A DNA stretch of 6,127 bases from Coriobacteriia bacterium (lineage in GTDB: Bacteria; Actinomycetota; Coriobacteriia; Anaerosomatales; Anaerosomataceae). Positions 1-5,871 of this stretch are shown here, piece by piece. The position numbers and the translations under genes were made by a program. Below the pieces are notes generated by a model. That model did no database searches, was not told the DNA's origin, and was given only the letters and a program-made list of their open reading frames with translations. Positions within the stretch are counted from its first letter, which is position 1. Every line of letters begins with the position of its first letter. The stretch is taken from NCBI GenBank assembly GCA_016938395.1, contig JAFGUS010000128.1, forward strand, positions 1-6,127, given 5' to 3'.

Positions 1-1
1 G

Positions 2-718
2 GTCCGCGAGAACATCGGCGCGGCCGCACCGAAGGGGGTGCGCGACCGCATCCGCCAGCAGCTGCTGCTGGCAGGCGATCCCGGTGGGATGGATGTGGGA
101 CGATTCCTCGGGATCAAGGCGCTCTCGGCAGTGTGTGTGACGGGGCTGGTCCTGGCTGTGGCAGTCGTCTCGCGTGCCTCGGCGCTCACCTGGCTCGCTG
201 CGCTCGTCGTGTGCGTCGCCTCATACTGGCTGCCCGACGCGTGGCTGTCCTCGGCCGTGTCGAGGCGGCAGCATCAGCTCCGTATCGAATTGCCCGACAT
301 GCTCGACATGCTGACGATCAGCGTGGAGGCGGGTCTTGGCTTCGACCAGGCGATCGCCAAGATCGTGCGCATGTCGCACGGACCGCTCGCGCACGAGTTC
401 GCGCGCATGCTGCAGGAGATCCAGGCGGGGTCGTCCCGCGGGGACGCGCTCAAGCGCGTGACCGGTCGAACGGATGTCCCCGAGCTCAACACGTTCGCGA
501 CCGCGGTCGTCCAGGCGGAGCAGCTCGGTATCCCGATCGCGAACGTCCTGCGCGTGCAGTCCAAGGAGATGCGCCTCACGCGCCGCCAGCGCGCCGAGGA
601 GCAGGCGCAGAAGACGCCCGTGAAGATCGTCTTCCCGCTCGTGCTCTGCATCCTGCCGGCTACGCTGATCGTCATCCTCGGTCCGGCTGTGGTATCGATC
701 GCGAGGGCGCTGTTCTGA
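2..718 (+). CDS. tadC: TadC-like type II secretion system F domain protein (5' end missing)
   Basis: Likely the TadC membrane platform protein of a Tad/Flp type IVc pilus system, which works in the inner membrane with TadB and the TadA/CpaF ATPase. The frame is open from base 2 with no stop before it, so the gene begins upstream; 238 residues are visible and family members are about 300, so roughly the first 60 are missing. The GTG at 38 is an internal codon, not a convincing start. Seen in the product: a long hydrophobic stretch (about residues 45-85, probably two membrane helices), a cytoplasmic T2SSF/GspF-type helical domain with LPDMLDML and SVEAGLGFDQA followed by an amphipathic helix bundle (LNTFATAVVQAEQLGIPI), and a final membrane helix (IVFPLVLCILPATLIVILG). 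The SVEAG-LGFDQA pattern is typical of TadC rather than TadB. No further pilus gene follows, so it probably ends its cluster. Family assignment is firm; TadC versus another T2SSF protein is fairly sure. Confidence 0.8.
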   Translation, partial: VRENIGAAAPKGVRDRIRQQLLLAGDPGGMDVGRFLGIKALSAVCVTGLVLAVAVVSRASALTWLAALVVCVASYWLPDAWLSSAVSRRQHQLRIELPDMLDMLTISVEAGLGFDQAIAKIVRMSHGPLAHEFARMLQEIQAGSSRGDALKRVTGRTDVPELNTFATAVVQAEQLGIPIANVLRVQSKEMRLTRRQRAEEQAQKTPVKIVFPLVLCILPATLIVILGPAVVSIARALF

Positions 719-741
719 GGGCCGCGCTCGGGCAGTCCTGC

Positions 742-771
742 TTTCACCCCTGGCGTCCGATGGTGGATACT
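742..771 (+). promoter_or_regulatory. Weak candidate promoter for the folE-folP-folK unit
   Basis: In the 88-bp gap between tadC and folE a GATACT box (766-771, 4 of 6 matches to TATAAT) lies about 35 bp upstream of the folE start. The 10-mer around it, GGTGGATACT (762-771), matches the sequence at the panB promoter (GGTGTATACT, 3142-3151) except for one base. The -35 is poor: TTTCAC at 742-747 gives an 18-nt spacer but only two matches to TTGACA. It is supported mainly by its position and by its resemblance to the second box. Confidence 0.3.
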
Positions 772-797
772 GAGGCGGCCCGGCAGTCGACCACGAT

Positions 798-801
798 GGA
801 G
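798..801 (+). promoter_or_regulatory. Shine-Dalgarno that decides the folE start
   Basis: GGAG at 798-801 sits 5 nt before ATG 807. The alternative in-frame GTG at 801 overlaps this motif and has no purine-rich site of its own upstream, so ATG 807 is preferred. Confidence 0.6.
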
Positions 802-806
802 TGACC

Positions 807-1373
807 ATGGACCGCGCGCGCATCGAAGAGGGCGTACGTCTCATACTCGAGGGCATCGGCGAGGACACCTCGCGCGAGGGCCTGCTCGATACACCACGCC
901 GCGTCGCCAGCATGTACGAGGAGATCTTCGCGGGGCTTGGCCAGGACCCGGCCGACCACTTCACGGTGACCTTCAACGAGGGGCACCAGGAGATGGTGCT
1001 CATCCGCGACATCCCGCTCTATTCGGTCTGCGAACATCACCTGGTGCCGTTCCTCGGCAAGGCGCATGTTGCGTACATACCGGGCAAGGACGGCCGCATC
1101 TGCGGTCTCTCCAAGATCGCACGTCTCGTGGACGTCTTCGCGAAGCGGCCGCAGGTGCAGGAGCGGCTCACCTCGCAGATCGCCGACACGCTCGTCGAAG
1201 AGCTCGACCCGCAAGGAGTACTCGTGGTCATCGAAGCCGAGCATCTCTGCATGTCGATGCGCGGCGTACGCAAGCCCGGCACGCTCACCACAACCTCGGC
1301 CGTACGCGGAATCTTCGAGCGAAAGGCCGCAACGCGCGCCGAGGCGCTGAGTCTCATCAAGGGCGTTGGATAG
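807..1373 (+). CDS. folE: GTP cyclohydrolase I
   Basis: Converts GTP to 7,8-dihydroneopterin triphosphate and formate, the first committed step of tetrahydrofolate synthesis, in the cytoplasm; the enzyme family is a zinc-dependent homodecamer. The product is 188 aa, normal for the family. Visible motifs: the N-terminal helical segment with [12 protein letters not shown] (23-34); [10 protein letters not shown] (73-82) with zinc ligands Cys75 and His78 and catalytic His77; GLSKIAR (100-106); [12 protein letters not shown] (143-154) with His146 and the third zinc ligand Cys148; and the C-terminal [10 protein letters not shown] (161-170). All three zinc ligands are present, so this is the canonical zinc-type FolE (type IA), not the unrelated FolE2. 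The start at ATG 807 is chosen from GGAG at 798-801; GTG 801 would add two residues. folP follows with about 1 nt between the stop and its likely start, so the two are probably cotranscribed. Confidence 0.97.
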   Translation: MDRARIEEGVRLILEGIGEDTSREGLLDTPRRVASMYEEIFAGLGQDPADHFTVTFNEGHQEMVLIRDIPLYSVCEHHLVPFLGKAHVAYIPGKDGRICGLSKIARLVDVFAKRPQVQERLTSQIADTLVEELDPQGVLVVIEAEHLCMSMRGVRKPGTLTTTSAVRGIFERKAATRAEALSLIKGVG

Positions 1374-1374
1374 G

Positions 1375-2241
1375 GTGACGACGATTGGACCCGAGCGAGT
1401 GTGGCGGTGCGGGCGTTACGACCTGCCGCTCACCCATGCGCTCGTGATGGGCATCCTGAATGTGACGCCGGACTCGTTCTCCGATGGCGGGCGGTACGCG
1501 GACGTGTCGTCGGCGATCGAGCGCGGATGCGAGCTCGCGGCACTTGGGGCACACATCATCGACGTCGGCGGGGAGTCCACGCGGCCGGGCTCCGATGCGG
1601 TGACCGTGGCAGACGAACTCGCGCGGGTCGTGCCCGTCGTCTCCGCGCTTGTCGGGAGCCTCGAGGTGCCGATCTCCGTGGATACTCGCCATGCCGAGGT
1701 GGCCGCCGCGTGCGTAGCCGCCGGGGCGAGCATCGTGAACGACATCTCTGGCTTCGAAGACCCTGCCATGATCGAGGTGGCCACTTCGGGCGATGCCGGG
1801 CTCGTGGTGATGCACATGCTGGGCGAGCCCAAGACGATGCAGGAGGAGCCCCGCTACGAGGACGTCACGGCCGAGGTCTGCGCCTATCTCGCCACCCAGG
1901 CGCGGATGCTCGAGGATGCGGGGGTTGCGTCTGGGCGCATCGCGCTTGATCCGGGCATCGGCTTCGGCAAGACGACTGCGCACAACCTCGAGGTGCTCCG
2001 GCATCTCGAGGAGTTCATCTCGCTCGGCTACCCGCTCCTCGTCGGTGCGTCGCGTAAACGCTTCATCGGCGAGCTCACGGGCGTGATGACACCCGCCCGC
2101 CGGGTGTCCGGGAGTGTGGCGGTCGCATGCTGGTCGGTACTGCATGGGGCCGATATCGTGCGGGTCCATGATGTGGCACCGACGCTCGAAGCGCTCGCGA
2201 TGTTCGAGGCGCTCGGGAATGATGATGTGGGGAGCGCGTGA
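1375..2241 (+). CDS. folP: Dihydropteroate synthase
   Basis: Condenses 6-hydroxymethyl-7,8-dihydropterin diphosphate with p-aminobenzoate to give 7,8-dihydropteroate; this is the sulfonamide target. It is a cytoplasmic TIM-barrel enzyme. From GTG 1375 the product is 288 aa, usual for the family. Motifs in order: MGILNVTPDSFSDGG (25-39), IDVGGESTRPG (62-72, second pterin-binding signature), SVDT (101-104), NDISG (122-126), VMHMLGEPKTMQ (145-156), LDPGIGFGK (191-199), GASRKRFIG (224-232) and RVHDV (263-267). All active-site loops look intact. Start choice: AAGGG at 1359-1363 is 11 nt before GTG 1375; a TTG at 1366 is in frame but would lie only 2 nt from that site and overlap the folE stop. Either start leaves the domain complete. 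Its stop is 1 nt before folK. Confidence 0.97.
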   Translation: MTTIGPERVWRCGRYDLPLTHALVMGILNVTPDSFSDGGRYADVSSAIERGCELAALGAHIIDVGGESTRPGSDAVTVADELARVVPVVSALVGSLEVPISVDTRHAEVAAACVAAGASIVNDISGFEDPAMIEVATSGDAGLVVMHMLGEPKTMQEEPRYEDVTAEVCAYLATQARMLEDAGVASGRIALDPGIGFGKTTAHNLEVLRHLEEFISLGYPLLVGASRKRFIGELTGVMTPARRVSGSVAVACWSVLHGADIVRVHDVAPTLEALAMFEALGNDDVGSA

Positions 2242-2242
2242 G

Positions 2243-3061
2243 ATGAACACACAGGTGTTCCTGGGGCTCGGCAGCAACCTCGGCGATCGTCTCGAGATGC
2301 TGCGGCGTGCGCTCGATGCGATAGACGCGCTCGACACCACGACCGTGCTCGCGGTCTCGCGCGCCGTCGAGTCCGAGCCGTGGGGCGTCACCGACCAGCC
2401 CTCCTTCGCGAACGCCGTCGCGCGTATCGGCACCGCGCTCCCGGCGGATCGGCTGCTGGGGCTTCTGCAGGAGATCGAGGTGGGGCTCGGCCGTGAGAAG
2501 ACTGCACGCTACGGGCCGCGGGCGATCGACATCGACATCGTGCTTTACGGTGATGACGAGTGGGATACGCCCGAGCTGGTAGTGCCCCACCCGCGGTTCG
2601 CCGAGCGGGATTTCGTGGTCACGCCGCTGCTCGAGGTCGATCCCGAGGTGCGCTGGCCGGATGGCACACCCGTCACGCGCGATGGCGCTACCCAGGGTCG
2701 CGTCACCGGCGTGCTCGGCGCGGTCCCCGGCTACGAGGACCGCACGCCCGTGGTCTCCGCGGGTGTGTGGGAGACGCCGATCGAAGGCCCGTGGGAGGAG
2801 GTCGCCGCCACGCGCTTCAGCGTCTCCGGCGGGCTGACGTACTCGACCGAGCTGCGGTTCGATGCGGCTGTGCTCGAGCAGGAGGGGATCCCGTACGCAT
2901 GGGACCCGCTGCCTCCGGCCGAGGAGTACAACCTCTACCTCATGCCGCGCACGTACCGGCTCCTCGTTCCCGAGCGGATGGCCGCGCACGCACGTACGTT
3001 GCTCGCCGAGGTGCGAGCGGGCCGCATCATCGACCCGGAGGCCGATTTCACGGAGGACTAA
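2243..3061 (+). CDS. folK: HPPK (6-hydroxymethyl-7,8-dihydropterin pyrophosphokinase) with a C-terminal extension
   Basis: Transfers pyrophosphate from ATP to 6-hydroxymethyl-7,8-dihydropterin, making the substrate of the FolP enzyme encoded just upstream. The HPPK domain is residues 1 to about 160: GLGSNLGD (8-15), EPWGV (45-49), QPSFANAV (52-59), and the HPPK signature RYGPRAIDIDIVLYG (89-103), in which Asp96 and Asp98 match the metal-binding pair, then VPHPRFAERDF (114-124). The product is 272 aa, whereas stand-alone HPPK is usually about 160-170, leaving about 110 extra residues (see the separate entry). ATG 2243 is preferred because GGGGAG at 2229-2234 lies 8 nt before it; the frame is open further upstream but that part overlaps folP. 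It is the last gene before the 156-bp intergenic region. The HPPK function is confident; the role of the extension is unknown. Confidence 0.95.
   Translation: MNTQVFLGLGSNLGDRLEMLRRALDAIDALDTTTVLAVSRAVESEPWGVTDQPSFANAVARIGTALPADRLLGLLQEIEVGLGREKTARYGPRAIDIDIVLYGDDEWDTPELVVPHPRFAERDFVVTPLLEVDPEVRWPDGTPVTRDGATQGRVTGVLGAVPGYEDRTPVVSAGVWETPIEGPWEEVAATRFSVSGGLTYSTELRFDAAVLEQEGIPYAWDPLPPAEEYNLYLMPRTYRLLVPERMAAHARTLLAEVRAGRIIDPEADFTED
2795..3013 (+). other. DUF2007-like domain fused to the HPPK C-terminus
   Basis: Residues about 185-257 of the folK product read as a small alpha/beta domain: EEVAATRFSV, a helix ending FDAAVLEQEGIPYAWDPL, then YRLLVPERMAAHARTLLAEV. This order (strand; helix ending in a 'LE-x-x-GIP' turn; strand ending in 'VPE'; helix 'A-x-x-AR-x-LL') is the pattern I associate with DUF2007-type putative signal-transducing domains. 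The match is by eye and no catalytic residues are recognised. Residues 160-184 look like a linker rich in Pro, Gly and acidic residues. The frame is continuous with HPPK, with no start signal between them, so it is a true fusion rather than a second gene. Confidence 0.4.
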
Positions 3062-3067
3062 GCACGC

Positions 3068-3114
3068 GCGAGCGGTCGTTGCGAGGCCCGTCGCAACAAT
3101 ACCCGCACGCTCGT
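3068..3114 (+). terminator. Nested stem-loop after folK, possible terminator
   Basis: Starting 6 nt after the folK stop there is a two-level stem. The inner hairpin is GTTGCGA (3078-3084) with TCGCAAC (3091-3097), a perfect 7 bp around a 6-nt loop. The outer stem is CGAGCG (3069-3074) with CGCTCG (3108-3113), extendable by one G·U pair. No T-run follows, so it is not a classic intrinsic terminator, but its place between the folate unit and the panB promoter fits an end-of-operon or transcript-stabilising structure. Confidence 0.4.
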
Positions 3115-3122
3115 TCCGACAC

Positions 3123-3151
3123 CCTGGACTCTATGCGCATCGGTGTATACT
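3123..3151 (+). promoter_or_regulatory. Candidate promoter of the panB-panC-nadA unit
   Basis: TATACT at 3146-3151 matches the sigma-70/sigma-A type -10 hexamer in 5 of 6 bases. It lies 66 bp upstream of the panB start in an otherwise GC-rich spacer. The -35 is weak: CCTGGA (3123-3128, 17-nt spacer) or TGGACT (3125-3130, 15-nt spacer, 4 of 6 matches to TTGACA). A start near 3157-3159 would give a leader of about 60 nt. The surrounding GGTGTATACT resembles the box upstream of folE. Confidence 0.5.
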
Positions 3152-3152
3152 C

Positions 3153-3234
3153 GTACTCCATCTCACGAGGCGGCCCGGACCCTGGCAGGGCCGGGACCGT
3201 GCGGGAAGGAGCACCTCATGAGCAGTACTCCATC
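3153..3234 (+). repeat. 10-bp direct repeat pair bracketing the panB leader
   Basis: GTACTCCATC occurs exactly at 3153-3162, at the expected transcription start, and again at 3225-3234, inside panB codons 3-6. The copies start 72 bp apart and bracket the leader hairpin, Shine-Dalgarno and start codon. They could be a paired operator, a duplication relic or chance. Confidence 0.35.
3171..3199 (+). promoter_or_regulatory. panB leader hairpin with two bulged adenines, candidate cis-regulatory RNA
   Basis: The panB 5' leader can fold into a compact hairpin: CGG (3171-3173) with CCG (3197-3199), CCCGG (3174-3178) with CCGGG (3191-3195), and CCCT (3180-3183) with AGGG (3187-3190), closed by the triloop GGC. 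It has 12 base pairs, and the only unpaired stem bases are A3179 and A3196, on opposite strands. The Shine-Dalgarno AAGGAG (3206-3211) begins 6 nt after it. A 'pan' RNA motif, a hairpin with two conserved bulged adenines upstream of pantothenate genes, has been described in other phyla. This element fits that general description, but I cannot confirm the match from memory of the consensus. There is no U-run, so control, if any, would more likely act on translation. Confidence 0.4.
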
Positions 3235-4102
3235 CGATAAGCGCCCCTCGCGCGTGACCACCACGCGTCTGGCCGAGATGAAGGCCGCAGGCGAGCGCAT
3301 CGTGATGATCACCGCCTACGACGCACCGGGCGCACGCCTGGCGGATGCGGCCGGAGTCGACTCGATCCTCGTGGGCGACTCGCTCGGCATGACCGTGCTC
3401 GGCTATGACAGCACGCTCCCGGTCACTATGGACGACATGGTGCGGGCGACTGCGGCCGTGTCGCGGGGGACGTCGCACGCACTCGTGGTGGCCGACCTGC
3501 CGTTCCTGAGCTACCAGGTGAGCGTCGAGGACGCGATCCGCAATGCCGGTCGTCTGCTCGCCGAGGGTGGCGCTCAGGCCGTCAAGCTCGAGGGAGGCGT
3601 CGAGGTGGCCGATCTGGTCGGCATCCTGGTGGACGCGGGGATCCCGGTCGTCGGGCACGTCGGACTCACGCCGCAGTCGGTGAACGTGTTCGGCGGCTAC
3701 AAGACGCAGGGCAGAAGCACCGAAGCCGCACTCGACCTTGTCGAGGACTGCCGCGCACTTGAGGCGGCGGGCGCGTGTGCGGTCGTGCTCGAGCTCGTGC
3801 CGGCCGAACTCGCCGAGCTCGTATCCGAGGAGATCGCGATTCCGACGATCGGCATCGGCGCCGGTGTGGGATGCGACGGCCAGGTCCAGGTATTCCACGA
3901 CATCCTCGGCCTCGGCGATTTCACACCCAGGCACGCACGGCGCTTCGCCGAGATCGGTGCGGCGATCACCGCCGCGGTGACGGAGTATGTGAGCGAGGTC
4001 CGCGCAGGCGAGTTCCCCGCCGAGGCACAGCTGTCGCATCTCGATGGGGACGTGCTTGCCGAGCTCGAGCGCATGCTGCCACTCACGGAGGTTGATGACT
4101 AG
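3218..4102 (+). CDS. panB: 3-methyl-2-oxobutanoate hydroxymethyltransferase
   Basis: Transfers a hydroxymethyl group from 5,10-methylene-tetrahydrofolate to 2-oxoisovalerate to form ketopantoate, the first committed step of pantothenate (vitamin B5) synthesis. It is a Mg-dependent cytoplasmic TIM-barrel enzyme. The product is 294 aa against about 264 in E. coli, with a short extra N-terminus and a slightly long C-terminus. Visible residues: ITAYDAPGARLAD (31-43), VGDSLGM (52-58) with metal ligand Asp54, ADLPF (92-96) with metal ligand Asp93, KLEGG (123-127) with Lys123 and Glu125, GHVGLTPQSVNVFGGY (146-161), VVLELVP (189-195) with the expected catalytic base Glu192, and IGIGAG (211-216). The active site looks complete. 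The start at ATG 3218 follows AAGGAG at 3206-3211 with 6 nt between; a longer in-frame start at 3143 would run through the -10 box and leader. It heads the second transcription unit, and panC begins at its 3' end. Confidence 0.97.
   Translation: MSSTPSDKRPSRVTTTRLAEMKAAGERIVMITAYDAPGARLADAAGVDSILVGDSLGMTVLGYDSTLPVTMDDMVRATAAVSRGTSHALVVADLPFLSYQVSVEDAIRNAGRLLAEGGAQAVKLEGGVEVADLVGILVDAGIPVVGHVGLTPQSVNVFGGYKTQGRSTEAALDLVEDCRALEAAGACAVVLELVPAELAELVSEEIAIPTIGIGAGVGCDGQVQVFHDILGLGDFTPRHARRFAEIGAAITAAVTEYVSEVRAGEFPAEAQLSHLDGDVLAELERMLPLTEVDD
4087..4091 (+). promoter_or_regulatory. Shine-Dalgarno with an ambiguous panC start
   Basis: GGAGG at 4087-4091, inside the end of panB, is 3 nt from ATG 4095 and 12 nt from ATG 4104, both in the panC frame. 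Neither spacing is ideal, so the start is not settled. ATG 4095 would overlap the panB stop by 8 nt and favour translational coupling; ATG 4104 gives an N-terminus of the same length as E. coli PanC up to PTMG. Confidence 0.5.
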
Positions 4103-4952
4103 CATGGAACGCCTTGCGTCCAAGCAGGAGGTCCGGCAGGCCGTGGCCGAGGCGCGGCGCGAAGGCAAGCGCATCGCGCTCGTGCCGACGATGGGGGCGC
4201 TCCACGAGGGGCATCTGTCGCTCGTGCGCGCGGCCTCGGAGCGCGCCGACTACATCATCGTCTCGGTCTTCGTGAACCCCACGCAGTTCGGGCAAGGCGA
4301 GGACTTCGCATCGTATCCGCGCGATCTCGCCCGTGACGAAGACCTGCTCGATGCTGAGGGCGTCGACATCGTGTTCGCACCGACGCCCGAGATCATGTAC
4401 GCGCCTGACGCGCAGGTGACGGTGCATCCCGGGCCGCTCGGCGGCGTGCTCGAGGGTGCGGTTCGCCCCACGCACTTCACCGGCGTGTGCACCGTGGTAT
4501 CCAAGCTGTTCTCCATCGCGCTTCCGGATCTGGCCTTCTTCGGCGAAAAGGACTACCAGCAACTCGCAGTCGTCCGCTTGATGGCACGCGATCTCGATAT
4601 CCCCGTGAAGGTCATTGGCTGCCCCATCATCCGGGAGTGTGACGGCCTCGCGCTCTCGAGCCGTAACGTCTACCTTTCGGCCACCGAGCGCAGCGCGGCG
4701 ACCGTGCTCTACCGTGCGCTCCGCACCGCTGAGACGCTCGTGCTGGACGGCGAGCGCAGTGCGCGGACCGTGGCCGACGCGATGCGTGAGACGGTCGCCG
4801 CAGAACCGCTCGCCACGCTCGAGTACGCCGAGATCGTGGACGCCCGTACGCTCGAGCCGCTCGATGAGATGGACCGGCCCGCCCGCGCACTCGTCGCTGC
4901 CCGGCTCGGGTCCACGCGCCTGATAGACAACATCGCTCTGGAGGTGTCCTAG
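4095..4952 (+). CDS. panC: Pantothenate synthetase (pantoate--beta-alanine ligase)
   Basis: Joins pantoate and beta-alanine with ATP, through a pantoyl-adenylate, to form pantothenate. It is a cytoplasmic enzyme of the HIGH/KMSKS nucleotidyltransferase superfamily. The product is 285 aa from ATG 4095 (282 from ATG 4104), close to the usual 280-290. Motifs: PTMGALHEGHLSLV (31-44) with the HEGH form of the HIGH signature, VFVNPTQFG (58-66), YPRDLARD (74-81), RPTHFTGVCTVV (124-135), FFGEKDYQQL (148-157), and IRECDGLALSSRNVYLS (179-195), where SSRN replaces KMSKS as usual for PanC. The C-terminal dimer/lid domain ends with RLIDNIAL. It overlaps or abuts panB and is followed directly by nadA, which starts at the base after its stop. 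ketopantoate reductase (panE) and panD, needed for pantoate and beta-alanine, are not in the window. Confidence 0.97.
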   Translation: MTSMERLASKQEVRQAVAEARREGKRIALVPTMGALHEGHLSLVRAASERADYIIVSVFVNPTQFGQGEDFASYPRDLARDEDLLDAEGVDIVFAPTPEIMYAPDAQVTVHPGPLGGVLEGAVRPTHFTGVCTVVSKLFSIALPDLAFFGEKDYQQLAVVRLMARDLDIPVKVIGCPIIRECDGLALSSRNVYLSATERSAATVLYRALRTAETLVLDGERSARTVADAMRETVAAEPLATLEYAEIVDARTLEPLDEMDRPARALVAARLGSTRLIDNIALEVS

Positions 4953-5867
4953 ATGACGTCTGCTCCGGTGACCTCTGCCGAGGTACGTATCCTTGCCCGC
5001 GACCGCCATGCGGTGATCTTCGCGCACAACTACCAGCGTGCCGAGGTGCAGGCGATCGCCGACGTGGTGGGCGACTCGCTCGAGCTCGCGCGTCGCGCCG
5101 CAACGGTCGGGGCCGAGGTGATCGTGCTTGCAGGCGTCCGGTTCATGGCAGAGACCGCAGCGATCCTTGCGCCCGGCAAGACGGTGCTGCTCCCGCGCGC
5201 CGACGCCGGATGCCCGATGGCCGACATGATCACCGCCGAGCAGCTCGCGGCGTGGAAGGCGGAGAATCCCGGCGTGCCGGTGGTGATGTACGTGAACTCG
5301 TCGGCTGAGGTCAAGGCGCTCACCGACGTCTGCTGCACGTCGGCCAACGCCGTAGAGGTCGTCCGATCGCTCGGGGCACCACGCGTGCTCTTCGGGCCCG
5401 ATCGGAACCTCGGCCGGTGGGTCGCGGGGCAGCTGCCCGACGTTGAGGTGACCGTCTGGGATGGCTGTTGCCCGATCCACGATCAGGTCTCGCTCGAGAT
5501 GGTGCTCGAGGCCAAGGCGGCTCACCCCGGCGCGCCGGTGATAGCACATCCCGAGTGCAGGCCCGAGGTGAGCGCGGAGGCCGACAAGGTGCTGTCGACG
5601 AGTCAGATGATCCGCTGGGCCGCCAAGGCGGGGGAGCCGGAGGTCATCGTGGTGACCGAGGGTGGGCTGCTCACCGGACTTGCCGCCGCCGCGCCGCAGA
5701 CACGCTTCATCGGCCTCAAACCACCGATGATCTGCGAGGACATGAAGCGGACGACGCTCGCCGATGTACGAGACGTACTGCGTGACCTGTCGGGTGTCGT
5801 CACGGTCCCCGCCGGGATCGCGGACCCCGCGCGAGCCTCGCTTGAGCGCATGACCGAAATCGGGTGA
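4953..5867 (+). CDS. nadA: Quinolinate synthase
   Basis: Condenses iminoaspartate (from L-aspartate oxidase, NadB) with dihydroxyacetone phosphate to give quinolinate, the precursor of the NAD ring. It is a [4Fe-4S] enzyme with three pseudo-symmetric domains. The product is 304 aa, in the short-form size range (about 300, as in Thermotoga). Visible: FAHNYQ (23-28), GDSLELAR (40-47), FMAETAA (64-70), AGCPMADM (85-92), MYVNSSAEVKA (112-122), CCTSANAV (127-134), WDGCCPIH (169-176), HPEC (199-202), TEGGLLTGL (235-243) and MICEDMKRTTL (259-269). The three cluster ligands should be Cys87, Cys173 and Cys261. Cys172 beside Cys173 is an extra cysteine in a position that is often aromatic. The CxxCxxC arrangement around the last ligand of E. 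coli NadA is absent here. GGAGGT at 4940-4945, 7 nt before ATG 4953, supports the start; the gene begins at the base after the panC stop. Confidence 0.97.
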   Translation: MTSAPVTSAEVRILARDRHAVIFAHNYQRAEVQAIADVVGDSLELARRAATVGAEVIVLAGVRFMAETAAILAPGKTVLLPRADAGCPMADMITAEQLAAWKAENPGVPVVMYVNSSAEVKALTDVCCTSANAVEVVRSLGAPRVLFGPDRNLGRWVAGQLPDVEVTVWDGCCPIHDQVSLEMVLEAKAAHPGAPVIAHPECRPEVSAEADKVLSTSQMIRWAAKAGEPEVIVVTEGGLLTGLAAAAPQTRFIGLKPPMICEDMKRTTLADVRDVLRDLSGVVTVPAGIADPARASLERMTEIG

Positions 5868-5871
5868 TCCC

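Noticed and set aside
2114..2242. A longer folK start inside folP
   Set aside because: It would add 43 residues with no HPPK similarity; ATG 2243 has GGGGAG at good spacing and starts directly before GLGSNLGD.
1357..2433. A 358-codon - strand frame opposite folP
   Set aside because: Antisense shadow of a clearly recognised dihydropteroate synthase; its composition is rich in Arg and His with no family motifs.
2075..2989. A 304-codon - strand frame opposite folP and folK
   Set aside because: Antisense shadow with no family signature; folK and its extension explain the coding signal on the + strand.
3143..3217. A longer N-terminus for panB starting at GTG 3143
   Set aside because: It would overlap the -10 box and hairpin and add residues that panB does not normally have, while ATG 3218 has a strong, well-spaced Shine-Dalgarno.
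2560..3240. A + strand frame overlapping the folK extension and the panB leader
   Set aside because: It is Arg/Gly-rich, crosses the terminator-like stem and promoter, and lacks a ribosome site. The folK frame over the same bases has balanced, protein-like composition.
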